Below are positions 1 to 8,079 of a stretch of DNA of 30,455 bases, in pieces; position 1 is the first letter of the stretch; each line of letters opens with the position of its first letter. The stretch comes from Flavobacteriales bacterium UBA2619 (GTDB taxonomy: Bacteria > Bacteroidota > Bacteroidia > Flavobacteriales_D > Sanyastnellaceae), in the NCBI GenBank assembly GCA_002339135.1, contig DDJR01000075.1, positions 1 through 30,455 of the forward strand, given 5' to 3'. The notes below the pieces were generated by a model. The model saw only the letters and a program-made list of their open reading frames with translations, was not told where the DNA came from and did not search any database. Made by a program: the position numbers and the translations under genes.

Positions 1-212
1 ATTAAAAGAAGAAGCTCGAAAAGATTGTCTGAAGGAGGGAATGTAGATTGAACGATAACAACCTCTTTTCCTCTAACAGTTTCCTCAATACTTACGGAGA
101 ATTCGCCATCAGAAAATCTTGTGGTCTTAGAATCAATAAGTTCAGAACCGTATGCTTTAGCTACGCGTTGCGCAAAATCTAAAGATTCAGTACCGGCAAG
201 TATTTTAATCAT
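1..212 (-). CDS. prs: ribose-phosphate pyrophosphokinase, 5' part (partial at window edge)
   Basis: PRPP synthetase makes phosphoribosyl pyrophosphate from ribose 5-phosphate and ATP for nucleotide, His and Trp synthesis. I translated this from the reverse strand: 70 residues starting MIKILAGTESLDFAQRVAK, followed by TTRFSDGEFSVSIEETVRG and VVIVQSTFPPSDNLFELL. The FSDGE motif and the 'V-I-V-Q-S-T-x-P-P-x-D-N-L-x-E-L-L' strand are the well-known N-terminal signature of the Prs family. The ATG at 212-210 gives the usual family N-terminus. The remaining roughly 240 residues, including the PRPP-binding loop, lie outside the window. It is downstream of the response regulator on the same strand with a 57-nt gap that holds its own -7-like box, so it is probably transcribed separately. 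Family assignment is firm; catalytic integrity cannot be judged. Confidence 0.9.
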   Translation of the reverse strand, partial: MIKILAGTESLDFAQRVAKAYGSELIDSKTTRFSDGEFSVSIEETVRGKEVVIVQSTFPPSDNLFELLLL

Positions 213-243
213 ATTTGACACAATAGACCTCGTTTAGGGGGCG

Positions 244-251
244 CAAATGTA
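244..251 (-). promoter_or_regulatory. Bacteroidota -7 box for prs
   Basis: Reading the minus strand gives TACATTTG, a perfect match to the Bacteroidota -7 consensus TAnnTTTG, 31 nt before the prs ATG. No convincing -33 TTG at the usual spacing is visible. Confidence 0.45.
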
Positions 252-269
252 AGGACAATCTAGTTTGAA

Positions 270-974
270 TTAACCCTCAGGAGCTATGAGTTTAAAGCCT
301 TTCCCATGCACATTTAGGATTTCAATCCTCTCATCATCTCTGAGGTGTTTCCGAAGCTTTGCAATATAAACATCCATGCTTCTTCCATTAAAGTAATTTG
401 CGTCACCCCAAATAGCTGCCAGCGCATGGTTTCTCTCTAAAAGTCCATTGCGTTTTCTCACAAGTAAAAACAGCAATTCATTTTCTTTTGTTGTAAGCCT
501 GTATGTTTCACCATTCAGATGCAACTGCTGGATGTTGTAGTCGAAATCAAATTTCCCAACCTTGTATTTTGTGACTTCTTCTCCTTCCTGAGGCAGTGCC
601 GCTGTCCTTCTTAAAATAGCCTGTATTCTCACAAGAAGTTCCTCCATGGAAAAGGGCTTCGTCATGTAGTCATCTGCTCCGACTTTAAAACCTTCAAGAG
701 TGTCTTCTTTCTGACCCCTTGCCGACAGAAACAAGATGGGGATGTGCTTGCTTTCGTGCCGGATTTCAGTGGCCACCTCGAATCCATCTTTCCGAGGCAT
801 CATGACATCAAGTATGATGAAATCAAATGTACCTCTGTGAAATTGCTTCACTCCTTCAGCGCCATCTTGCGCCCATGTAGTTTCATATCCTTTCGCTTTG
901 AGGTAGTCGGAAAGTAATTTGCCTAAATTGGGATCGTCCTCACAAAGTAGAACTCGAATAGGTGATGTGCTCAT
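270..974 (-). CDS. rprY: OmpR-family response regulator (RprY type)
   Basis: DNA-binding response regulator of 234 residues. The receiver domain covers about residues 6-120: acidic pocket E12-D13-D14, phosphoacceptor D56 in LDVMMP, switch residue S84 and conserved K106 in MTKPF. A winged-helix OmpR/PhoB effector domain covers about 135-232, ending in the recognition region SMDVYIAKLRKHL and the wing HGKGFKL. The sequence of the effector domain is that of the RprY group common in Bacteroidota. Its ATG overlaps the stop of the upstream histidine kinase gene by 4 nt (ATGA), indicating translational coupling and a cognate pair. Regulated targets cannot be inferred from the sequence. The gene symbol follows the Bacteroides RprXY pair and is given on family resemblance only. 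Confidence 0.92.
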   Translation of the reverse strand: MSTSPIRVLLCEDDPNLGKLLSDYLKAKGYETTWAQDGAEGVKQFHRGTFDFIILDVMMPRKDGFEVATEIRHESKHIPILFLSARGQKEDTLEGFKVGADDYMTKPFSMEELLVRIQAILRRTAALPQEGEEVTKYKVGKFDFDYNIQQLHLNGETYRLTTKENELLFLLVRKRNGLLERNHALAAIWGDANYFNGRSMDVYIAKLRKHLRDDERIEILNVHGKGFKLIAPEG

Positions 975-2269
975 GTTATGTTAGAATCAAATTTTAATTT
1001 TACAATAAAGGTGCTTCCTTTTTCAGCCTCGCTTTCGACAGAAATCTGGCCACCATGTCTTTCAATTACGGTTTTAACATAACTTAGACCTAGACCAAAT
1101 CCTTTCACATCGTGAACGTTTCCTGTAGGAACCCTAAACAACCTTTCAAAGACCTTGCCAATATATTCTTTGGGGATTCCTACCCCGTTATCTTTCACGC
1201 GTAGCTCAACACCTTCTTCTGTTTGGTTTGAGAGGAATTCAATCTGAGCTCCATCCGGGGAGTACTTAATTGCATTGTCTAAAAGATTGAAAATCACATT
1301 GGTGATATGGACTTTGTCAGCAAGGATGATCGGGTTAGTCGCTTTTAGAGAAAGCTCCACTTTACCACCTTGCTTTCGTACTTGCATGGCAACAGTTCGA
1401 ACAACATTCTTTATGATATCGTGAATATTTAGCTCAATGGGATAAAGCTTCAGCGACTTTGAGTCTGTCAGACTTGCTTGAAGAACTTGTTCTACAAGTA
1501 CGCCAAGACGTTTGTTTTCGTCTCGGATCATAGAAATATAATAGCTTTGTTGATCACCATCAAGTTTTAAATCGGAATCACCCAACGCTTCACTTGCCAA
1601 TCCGATTGTCGAAATGGGTGTTTTTAATTCATGGGTAAGGTTGTTCATTAACTCACTTCGTATTCTCACGAGGGCTTTAGATTTCATGACTGAACGCATC
1701 ACATAAGCCAAGCCTATTGCAATGAAAAGTAGCATCACCCCAGACAAGACAAAAGCTCTAATTTGAGATTTTAAAAGATAGCTGCGCCCTAAATCAGGAA
1801 AATACAAGCGAAATTGAAGAGGGCCTAAACCCACCGAGTATCCTTCATTGACGAGTTCTTCACGGTAGACTTCACTGCGCTCGTCAAGGTAGGCGGGTTG
1901 CCCATACCTGTCGAACGCCCCGAAAACCGCATTTGTTTCTATCCCTTGCTCACTTAAAGAAAGTGAAATCAGCGAGTCCATGGGGATGGTTTCCATCCGA
2001 ACTAAGATGGCTCTGGATTGCCTTTGCAGACCATCTGCAATAAGCTGTTCTCCCAGTTCTTCGCTTTCGTGATCAATCTCAAGAGATGCAAAATCAGCCT
2101 CAACTAAAATCCAATGAGATATTGTATTTAACAACTGCTCAACACTTTGGTCAAAAATTTTCTTTTGCAAGTCCAATGAGGTCTTTAACCAATTAATCTG
2201 TATAAAGCTGACAAACAAGACAGCAACTGCGATTGCGCCGATTAGCCATGATATTTTAATCCCTCTCAT
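971..2269 (-). CDS. sensor histidine kinase, partner of the RprY-type regulator
   Basis: Membrane-bound two-component sensor kinase of 432 residues. Transmembrane segment 1 is about residues 8-27 and segment 2 about 172-192; the 145 residues between them form a periplasmic sensor region with no motif I recognise. The HisKA phosphoacceptor is H213 in NNLTHELKTP. The HATPase domain has an N box at 324-336 (NVIFNLLDNAIKY), a G1 box VKDNGVGIP at 358-366, an F box FERLFR at 374-379 and a G2 box GFGLGLSYVK at 390-399. All catalytic boxes are intact. It lies directly upstream of the response regulator with a 4-nt overlap. It resembles RprX of the Bacteroides RprXY pair, but orthology is inferred from context. 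The signal sensed is unknown. Confidence 0.92.
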   Translation of the reverse strand: MRGIKISWLIGAIAVAVLFVSFIQINWLKTSLDLQKKIFDQSVEQLLNTISHWILVEADFASLEIDHESEELGEQLIADGLQRQSRAILVRMETIPMDSLISLSLSEQGIETNAVFGAFDRYGQPAYLDERSEVYREELVNEGYSVGLGPLQFRLYFPDLGRSYLLKSQIRAFVLSGVMLLFIAIGLAYVMRSVMKSKALVRIRSELMNNLTHELKTPISTIGLASEALGDSDLKLDGDQQSYYISMIRDENKRLGVLVEQVLQASLTDSKSLKLYPIELNIHDIIKNVVRTVAMQVRKQGGKVELSLKATNPIILADKVHITNVIFNLLDNAIKYSPDGAQIEFLSNQTEEGVELRVKDNGVGIPKEYIGKVFERLFRVPTGNVHDVKGFGLGLSYVKTVIERHGGQISVESEAEKGSTFIVKLKFDSNIT

Positions 2270-2357
2270 CGTTGCAAATTACGTCTTCGATCCGCAATAA
2301 TTCACCGTTCATTTAAAAGTACGCTAAATTTTAGAAAGGATTAACAAATGCGCTTCA

Positions 2358-2365
2358 TACCTTCG
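2358..2365 (+). promoter_or_regulatory. -7-like box immediately before dnaG
   Basis: TACCTTCG differs from the Bacteroidota -7 consensus TAnnTTTG at one position. It ends 5 nt before the GTG start of dnaG, so transcription from it would begin at or next to the start codon. No clear -33 element was found; TTAG at 2331-2334 is too far and imperfect. Confidence 0.35.
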
Positions 2366-2370
2366 CTCAC

Positions 2371-4425
2371 GTGATACCTAACGAGACAGTCGAATTAATC
2401 CATCAAACCGCCGTCATAGAAGACGTCATTGGTGATTACGTGGAGTTAAAAAAACAAGGCAGCAGTTACAGAGGCCTGAGTCCATTTACGAACGAGAAAA
2501 CGCCGTCTTTTTACGTTGTTCCAAGCAAGGGAATCTTCAAGTGTTTTAGCTCTGGAAAGGGCGGGTCAGTCGCGACATTTTTAATGGAGCAAGAAAAGGT
2601 AAGTTACCCAGAAGCGCTTAGGATTATGGCAAAACGCTATAACATTGAAATTGAGGAGAGAGAGCAAAGTCCAGAGGAGCTCGCTGCAGCTAGTGAAAAA
2701 GACAGCTTGAGCGCACTTGTTGTTTGGGCTCAAAAATGGCTTACAGAACAGCTACACAACACCGACGAGGGGAAGGCGATAGGTCTTAGCTATTTCAAGA
2801 ACCGTGGTTTCCGAGATGAAACACTCGAGAAGTTCGACATCGGATTTTGTCCTGAGGGCTGGGAAGTCATGACTTCTGCTGCCCTGGATGCCGGATACAC
2901 AAAAGAACGCTTAATAGCAACAGGATTAGGAAAAGAAAAAAGCAGTGATGGAAAACTGTTTGACTTTTTCCATGGGCGTGTCATGTTTCCCATCAAAGAC
3001 GTTACGGGTAGGGTGATAGGATTCGGCGGAAGGACTCTCAAGACAGAGAAGAAAATCGCGAAATATTTCAACAGCCCTCAAAGTGAGCTGTACGATAAAT
3101 CGCGCGCGCTGTATGGAATCCATGCCGCCAAGCCTCACATTAGCAAGGAGGATATGTGCTTGTTGGTCGAGGGGTATACCGATGTGATGGCCATGAGTCA
3201 AAGTGGTGTTGAAAATGTGGTTTCTTCGAGTGGAACAGCTCTCACAGTAGGCCAAATTCATCTAATCAGACGTTTTACAAAAAATGTCACTGTACTTTTT
3301 GATGGAGATAGAGCAGGAATTACTGCTGCTCTGAGGGGAATTGACATTTTGCTTGCAGAGGGAATGAACGTCAAGGTTGTGACCTTTCCTGATGGTGATG
3401 ATCCCGACAGCTATTCCAAGAAGGTAAGCTCAACGGAACTTCAGAAGTATGTTCGCGAAGACGCTCTTGATTTCCTTGCCTTTAAGTCTGATATACTTAG
3501 CGAGGAAGCGGGTGATGACCCCCTTAAAAGAGCCGATCTCGTTCACAGTATTGTGACCACGATTGCGTGTGTCCCAGATGCCATTCAAAGGTCCGTTTAT
3601 ATTCAAACGACTGCTGCTCGATTAAAGCTTCCGGAGGAGTTGCTTCAGGCGGAGGTTGCAAAAGAGCTTCAAAAACGTCTTGTCCAAGAATCGAAGCGCT
3701 CCAAGCAGTTTCAAGACCGCTCAATTCCGAATCAAACATCTGCCCCACGTAAACCATTTCCGGGCGAGAGTTTTCAAACCCTTGTAGAAGATGATTTAGC
3801 ACCGGGAATTCCTGCTAGAATCAGAACGAAGAGAGATGTGTTGGAAGACAATCTCATTCGACTACTTCTTGAGCATGGGGAATCTATGGTGGAGGTAGAA
3901 ATAGAGGGAGAAGCAACTCAAAAAACAGAAGGTCAAGAGGCATCGATTTCAGAACCCGCTTTCACGAAAGTAACTTTTGCAGAGCTGCTAGTTCACAGAA
4001 TGGAAACCCATCAGCTGGCAATGGAAGAAGATTCGGCCAAATTTATCTTGTCGAGATACATCGAAAATTTAGATGAAGGAGCTCTTCTAACATCAACTTC
4101 GTTTTTTACGGACTCGTCCCCTGAGGTCCAAAGCAAAGCAGCCAACAGCCTCATTCAAAAATACAGTCTCAGCGAAAACTGGGAGCACAAGCACCACATC
4201 TTTTCTGTTGTAGAAGAAGACGTCCTCGAGGAATCGCTGTCGTCTGCTACGACCAGACTGCTGTTGTTTGATGTGCAACGCAACATAGATCAAGTTATCC
4301 AAGCTCTTGCTTTAAAAGATGTCTCGGATGATGAAACAACAAGACTTTTAAGAGAGAAAATCTCCCTTGACAGAATGGTCAAAGATTTAAACGCCTCTCT
4401 TGGGGTTGTAATACTTCCGAAATGA
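2371..4425 (+). CDS. dnaG: DNA primase with a degenerate zinc ribbon
   Basis: Synthesises RNA primers for replication forks. The product is 684 residues, in the normal range for DnaG. The start is GTG, giving MIPNETVELIHQTAVIEDVIG, the standard N-terminus. The TOPRIM catalytic core is intact: EGYTD at 267-271, DGDRAG at 311-316 and the DGDDPDSY acidic cluster at 341-348; the RNA-polymerase-like basic region includes FFHGRVMFPI and GFGGR around 199-221. The N-terminal zinc ribbon keeps the exact C-x2-H-x17-C-x2-C spacing, but the four positions are S37, T40, C58 and S61, so three of four ligands are gone. The C-terminal third (about 430-684) is divergent, as expected for the helicase-binding region. 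The 3' end overlaps the following channel gene by 4 nt. Confidence 0.97.
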   Translation: MIPNETVELIHQTAVIEDVIGDYVELKKQGSSYRGLSPFTNEKTPSFYVVPSKGIFKCFSSGKGGSVATFLMEQEKVSYPEALRIMAKRYNIEIEEREQSPEELAAASEKDSLSALVVWAQKWLTEQLHNTDEGKAIGLSYFKNRGFRDETLEKFDIGFCPEGWEVMTSAALDAGYTKERLIATGLGKEKSSDGKLFDFFHGRVMFPIKDVTGRVIGFGGRTLKTEKKIAKYFNSPQSELYDKSRALYGIHAAKPHISKEDMCLLVEGYTDVMAMSQSGVENVVSSSGTALTVGQIHLIRRFTKNVTVLFDGDRAGITAALRGIDILLAEGMNVKVVTFPDGDDPDSYSKKVSSTELQKYVREDALDFLAFKSDILSEEAGDDPLKRADLVHSIVTTIACVPDAIQRSVYIQTTAARLKLPEELLQAEVAKELQKRLVQESKRSKQFQDRSIPNQTSAPRKPFPGESFQTLVEDDLAPGIPARIRTKRDVLEDNLIRLLLEHGESMVEVEIEGEATQKTEGQEASISEPAFTKVTFAELLVHRMETHQLAMEEDSAKFILSRYIENLDEGALLTSTSFFTDSSPEVQSKAANSLIQKYSLSENWEHKHHIFSVVEEDVLEESLSSATTRLLLFDVQRNIDQVIQALALKDVSDDETTRLLREKISLDRMVKDLNASLGVVILPK

Positions 4426-5246
4426 TTAACGAGTTCCTTTCAAAAAGCCTGCAATTTGGCACTTATGTATTAAGTATTCAAGAAGTTTTAGAAGTAATCC
4501 TTGCGGTTCTAGCGGGAAGATTCATGATCTATGCGACTAAGCAAGCGTTAAACAAAATTGTAAAAAGCAGAAGGATAGATGAAGGCAGAAGGTTTTTAAT
4601 TTTCCGTCTTGCGAGAACCCTAATCTATGTCATTACCATTTTTATTGTAACAGATATTTTCGGATTTAACCTCACTGTGATTTGGGCAGGTTCCGCAGCT
4701 CTTCTGGTGGGCGTGGGAATAGGTCTTCAAAGTTTTTTCAACGACGTTATTTCAGGATTCGTCCTTCTCTTTGAGGGAGGTGTCAGGGTGGGAGATGAGT
4801 TAGAAGTTGGAGGTGATTTGGTCAGGGTAAAAGAAATTGCGTTGCGCGCCACGAGCGTTGAAACCGTGTGTGGAGACCTTGTGGTTATGCCTAACTCTAA
4901 GATTGCAGGAGATTCTGTTCGAAACCTGACTCAGGGTCAGAGTACCACGCGAATCAGTGTTGATGTTGGCGTCGCATACGGGAGTGATGTTAAGATGGTT
5001 TCAGACATCCTTTTTTACTCTATGCAAGTCCAAACACAAGTTGTTAAATCTCCCAAACCTCAAGTCATCTTTAAGTCATTTGGCGACTCATCTTTGGATT
5101 TCGAAGTCAGAGGTTGGGTGAAGTCTCCTTGGGACAGAAAGTTAATTGAAAGCGATGTTCGTTTTAAAATCGATGCTGCCTTTAGAGAAAACAACATTTC
5201 AATCCCATTCCCTCAAAGAGACGTGCACGTTCACACAAATTTATGA
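4422..5246 (+). CDS. MscS-family mechanosensitive ion channel
   Basis: Small-conductance mechanosensitive channel, an inner-membrane valve opening under hypo-osmotic shock. At 274 residues it is the compact MscS architecture. Predicted membrane helices lie at about 18-36, 62-80 and 86-103; the third is the Gly/Ala-rich pore helix (AGSAALLVGVGIGLQSFFND) running into the conserved SGFVLLFEGGVRVGD linker and the beta domain. The cytoplasmic alpha/beta portion covers about 175-270. The ATG overlaps the dnaG stop (ATGA), so it is probably translated by coupling to dnaG. The last 16 nt overlap convergently with recJ on the other strand. Function beyond the family is inferred. Confidence 0.93.
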   Translation: MINEFLSKSLQFGTYVLSIQEVLEVILAVLAGRFMIYATKQALNKIVKSRRIDEGRRFLIFRLARTLIYVITIFIVTDIFGFNLTVIWAGSAALLVGVGIGLQSFFNDVISGFVLLFEGGVRVGDELEVGGDLVRVKEIALRATSVETVCGDLVVMPNSKIAGDSVRNLTQGQSTTRISVDVGVAYGSDVKMVSDILFYSMQVQTQVVKSPKPQVIFKSFGDSSLDFEVRGWVKSPWDRKLIESDVRFKIDAAFRENNISIPFPQRDVHVHTNL

Positions 5247-6952
5247 ACTCGAATATCACGCAAGTGTAAATTCAATGTGGACTTTCCTCGGTACGTGTTT
5301 CTCGCAAGAGTGAAAACAAGATCAAAGGACCCCCAAGCTCTCACCTCATCGATTCTTTCTCCCATGCCGAATCCGATTGCCTCAAATCGATGCATGGGAT
5401 TGTCGGCAGATTGAACTACAAGTTTTAAGTGCCTCCCGCCATGTCCTACCGTTCTGGGGGGTATCGCTGTGACAACTCCTTCAGCCATGAATACAGGAAC
5501 TTCATTGCATGGACCAAATGGCCCCAATCGTTCAAACTCCTTGTACATGGTAGGGTTTAATTCGTTGAGGTTAATGGGCATGTGAAAGGCGACTGTGGGC
5601 TTGGGAATGTCGCCTTCTGTTTGGGATGCAATTGCATCATTCAATTCTAGGGTAAACGCATCCATATTCTCCTTGCGAATTGTTAAACCCGCAGCCATAG
5701 GGTGACCCCCGAATTGTTCTATTAAATGTCTACATTTTTCAAATGCTTGATGAATATCTATTCCGGGCACACTTCGAGCGCTTCCAGTTAGGACTTCATT
5801 TTCCTCAGAAAGAACAATTGTAGGGCAATAGCGTTGTTCTACAAGCCTGCTCGCGACAATCCCCAATACACCTCTGTGCCAGCCCTCACCGTGTACAATC
5901 GTGCAAGACCTGCCAGGAGGTTGTTCCGCCATAAGAGCAATCGCTTCCTCAGTCAAATCTTCATCAAGATCTCGCCTAGCCTGATTCATGGTTTCTAACT
6001 GACTGGCAAGCTCCAGAGCTCTTCCTTCATCGTTTGCCATGAGTAGCTTGGCCGCGGTTAATGCATGCCCAACTCGTCCAGCGGCATTAATCCTGGGCCC
6101 CAAACTGAAGCTCATGTCTCGAACAGTTTTAGGAGCTTCTTCGATTCCTGCAACTTGAAGCATCGCCCGAATCCCTGGCCTCATATGCTCTCTTAAGTTT
6201 CTCATTCCGTGGTAAGCCATAATGCGGTTTTCTCCAGTAATATCAACCAAATCTGCTCCGATACTTAAAGCCAACAGATCTAAATGATCATAGACAGAAT
6301 CCATCGTCAGACCAAGGTAAGGAACCAGGGCAGACAACATTTTGAAAGCAACACCAGCTCCAGAAAGCTCTTTAAAAGGATATTCACAGCCGGGTTGTTT
6401 CGGATTAAGGAGTGCAAAACAATTGGGCAAGTCGTGAGCTGGAAGGTGGTGATCACACACAATTGTATCTATTCCGAAGCTTGCCGCATAGTCGAGTGCT
6501 TCAAAATCTTTGGTTCCACAATCTAGTGTGATAAGGATTGTACATCCTGATTTACGTGCCCTGTCAACCCCGTCTTTCGAAACGCCATATCCCTCTTGAT
6601 ACCTCATGGGAATGTAGGGTACGATCTGGACGTTTAATCCTTCTAAAAAAGCTGAAACCATCGCAACAGAAGTGGTGCCGTCAACATCATAATCACCATA
6701 AACCATGATGCGCTCCCCTTTATTTATGGCCTTGTCTAACCTTTTTACGGCCTTTTCCATGTTTAACATGGTCTCTGGGTCGTGTAAATCATCAAGCTTG
6801 GGACGCATGAAGTTTTCTGCTTCAATAAGAGTTGTAACCCCTCTCTGCACAAGGATTTGTGAAACCATATACGTTAGTCCAGTCTCCTCACACAAGTCTG
6901 TTACAGCCTTTTTTTTTGGAGTTTCTGCCGCTTTCCATTTGAGATTATCCAT
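5231..6952 (-). CDS. recJ: single-stranded-DNA-specific exonuclease RecJ
   Basis: 5'-to-3' single-strand DNA exonuclease acting in recombination, mismatch and base-excision repair. The 573-residue product is the usual length. DHH phosphoesterase motifs are all visible: GDYDVDG at 86-92 (motif I), LDCGTKD from 143 (motif II), the DHH triplet at 167-169 followed by LPAHDLP, and GAGVAFK near 220. SLGPRINAAGRVGHA closes the DHH domain. The DHHA1 half has HRGVLGIVASRLVE, GSARSVPGIDIH and QFGGHPMAAGLTI, and the C-terminal OB-like domain follows. The ATG at 6952 yields MDNLKWKAAE, an ordinary N-terminus. It is convergent and 16 nt overlapping with the MscS gene, and divergent from the cysteine-rich lipoprotein gene. 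No residue loss is apparent. Confidence 0.96.
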   Translation of the reverse strand: MDNLKWKAAETPKKKAVTDLCEETGLTYMVSQILVQRGVTTLIEAENFMRPKLDDLHDPETMLNMEKAVKRLDKAINKGERIMVYGDYDVDGTTSVAMVSAFLEGLNVQIVPYIPMRYQEGYGVSKDGVDRARKSGCTILITLDCGTKDFEALDYAASFGIDTIVCDHHLPAHDLPNCFALLNPKQPGCEYPFKELSGAGVAFKMLSALVPYLGLTMDSVYDHLDLLALSIGADLVDITGENRIMAYHGMRNLREHMRPGIRAMLQVAGIEEAPKTVRDMSFSLGPRINAAGRVGHALTAAKLLMANDEGRALELASQLETMNQARRDLDEDLTEEAIALMAEQPPGRSCTIVHGEGWHRGVLGIVASRLVEQRYCPTIVLSEENEVLTGSARSVPGIDIHQAFEKCRHLIEQFGGHPMAAGLTIRKENMDAFTLELNDAIASQTEGDIPKPTVAFHMPINLNELNPTMYKEFERLGPFGPCNEVPVFMAEGVVTAIPPRTVGHGGRHLKLVVQSADNPMHRFEAIGFGMGERIDEVRAWGSFDLVFTLARNTYRGKSTLNLHLRDIRVHKFV

Positions 6953-6969
6953 CTATATGATTCTATTCC

Positions 6970-6977
6970 TATCTTTG
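6970..6977 (+). promoter_or_regulatory. Bacteroidota -7 box for the cysteine-rich lipoprotein gene
   Basis: TATCTTTG is a perfect TAnnTTTG match 48 nt before the ATG at 7026 and identical to the box before the tRNA-Gln gene. A -33 TTTG occurs at 6938-6941, but the spacing of 28 nt is longer than usual. Confidence 0.5.
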
Positions 6978-6998
6978 AGCACATGTTTTACGGCACGT

Positions 6999-7006
6999 CG
7001 AAAATA
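6999..7006 (-). promoter_or_regulatory. -7-like box for recJ
   Basis: On the minus strand this reads TATTTTCG, one mismatch from TAnnTTTG, 46 nt before the recJ ATG. With the plus-strand box at 6970-6977 it forms a compact divergent promoter region. Confidence 0.35.
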
Positions 7007-7025
7007 CGCATATAAAACACCTACA

Positions 7026-7991
7026 ATGAAACTGCACCTATCTTCTTTCAATACTTTTCTAACTTTTCTCATTACTGTTTCGCTTTTAGCGTCTTGTAGT
7101 GGATGTTTAAATGATGACAATCTCATTGGTGAGAATTGTTACGATGGCGAGTTAAACAATGGAGAAGAACTTATCGATTGCGGAGGAACCATTTGTGACC
7201 CTTGTGACCCTTGTGAAAATGACCTTTGGGACGCGCTTTTAGGTGAGCAATGGGTTGATTGTGGTGGAGAATGTGGGCCATGTGACCCTTCTTTTAATGG
7301 TCAAATTGATCCAGGTGAGCTTGGAATTGACTGTGGTTGCGATGGTTGTCCTGCCTGCCCTGAGCTGTGTGGTGATGGTTTGCCTAATGGTTTTGAAGAA
7401 GGTGTTGATTGCGGAGGCCCCAACTGTGATCCATGTCCAACATGCACAGACGGTGAAATGAATGGTTCAGAAATCGGCGTTGACTGTGGAGGTTCTGATT
7501 GCGATGCTTGTCCAACGACTGGTGATTGTACAAACGGTCTTCAGGATGGAGATGAATTGTACATTGATTGTGGAGGCTCATCTTGTCCTGCCTGCGAAGG
7601 AGCGATCTCTTGGAAAGCGAATGGCCAACAGTTTTATGGAGATGCCTCAGCCTCAGCTACAATGGATGGAACAAGTATTGCCATAGCAGGAGTTTCTGTC
7701 ACAACAGCTCAAATTGGATTTGTGATTGCTGAACCCGCCACTGGATGGGAGAATGGAGTTGTGGTTCCGATGAACCTAGCGACAGCGCCAGGAACTGCGG
7801 GAGCATATGAAGCCATTGGGTCAGCGGAGACATACGCGACTTCAAACGGAGGCAACATTACGATGGAACTCACCTACGTTGTTGCAGGTGCCGGAGGGTA
7901 TGTCACGGGATCTTTTTCTGGAAACATGCAAAGCGCAGCAGGCGCAGGGGTCACGATTTCTCAAGGAACATTTGCGGTTCCCATCCTCTAA
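7026..7991 (+). CDS. lipoprotein with six cysteine-rich 'DCGG' repeats
   Basis: A 321-residue predicted surface or periplasmic lipoprotein. The ATG at 7026 is preferred over the longer open frame from 6705 because it gives a clean lipoprotein signal peptide (hydrophobic core 8-22, lipobox LLASC, lipidated C24) and avoids running antisense through recJ. Residues 38-190 hold six tandem degenerate repeats of about 24-28 residues, consensus C-x-(N/D)-G-x2-(N/D)-G-x-E-x3-D-C-G-G-x2-C-x2-C, with DCGG or DCGC cores at 51, 78, 102, 128, 153 and 181. The acidic Asn/Asp-Gly spacing suggests calcium binding and each unit could carry two disulfides. Residues about 193-321 form a Gly/Ala/Thr-rich, probably beta-sheet domain ending GSFSGNM...ISQGTFAV, reminiscent of DUF6252-type lipoprotein domains. 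Repeats of this kind recur in marine Bacteroidota secreted proteins; the function is unknown. Confidence 0.85.
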   Translation: MKLHLSSFNTFLTFLITVSLLASCSGCLNDDNLIGENCYDGELNNGEELIDCGGTICDPCDPCENDLWDALLGEQWVDCGGECGPCDPSFNGQIDPGELGIDCGCDGCPACPELCGDGLPNGFEEGVDCGGPNCDPCPTCTDGEMNGSEIGVDCGGSDCDACPTTGDCTNGLQDGDELYIDCGGSSCPACEGAISWKANGQQFYGDASASATMDGTSIAIAGVSVTTAQIGFVIAEPATGWENGVVVPMNLATAPGTAGAYEAIGSAETYATSNGGNITMELTYVVAGAGGYVTGSFSGNMQSAAGAGVTISQGTFAVPIL

Positions 7992-8007
7992 CATGAAGCT
8001 GAGAGAT

Positions 8008-8046
8008 TGACATTTAAGTGTGAACAAGACGCATTGACAAATGTCA
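8008..8046. repeat. inverted repeat upstream of the OmpA-like lipoprotein gene
   Basis: The arms TGACATTT (8008-8015) and AAATGTCA (8039-8046) are perfect 8-nt complements separated by 23 nt. The right arm is also half of a compact dyad, TGACAAATGTCA (8035-8046), so there are three TGACA-type half sites in all. It sits between the lipoprotein stop at 7991 and the next ATG at 8080, where an operator or an mRNA stem would be plausible. Confidence 0.4.
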
Positions 8047-8079
8047 GATTAGGGCATTACGTGTAGAACTTGCATTGCT

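Noticed and set aside
6705..7025. N-terminal extension of the cysteine-rich lipoprotein to an upstream ATG at 6705
   Set aside because: It would run antisense through the recJ 5' end and bury the lipoprotein signal peptide inside the protein; the ATG at 7026 gives a perfect lipobox.
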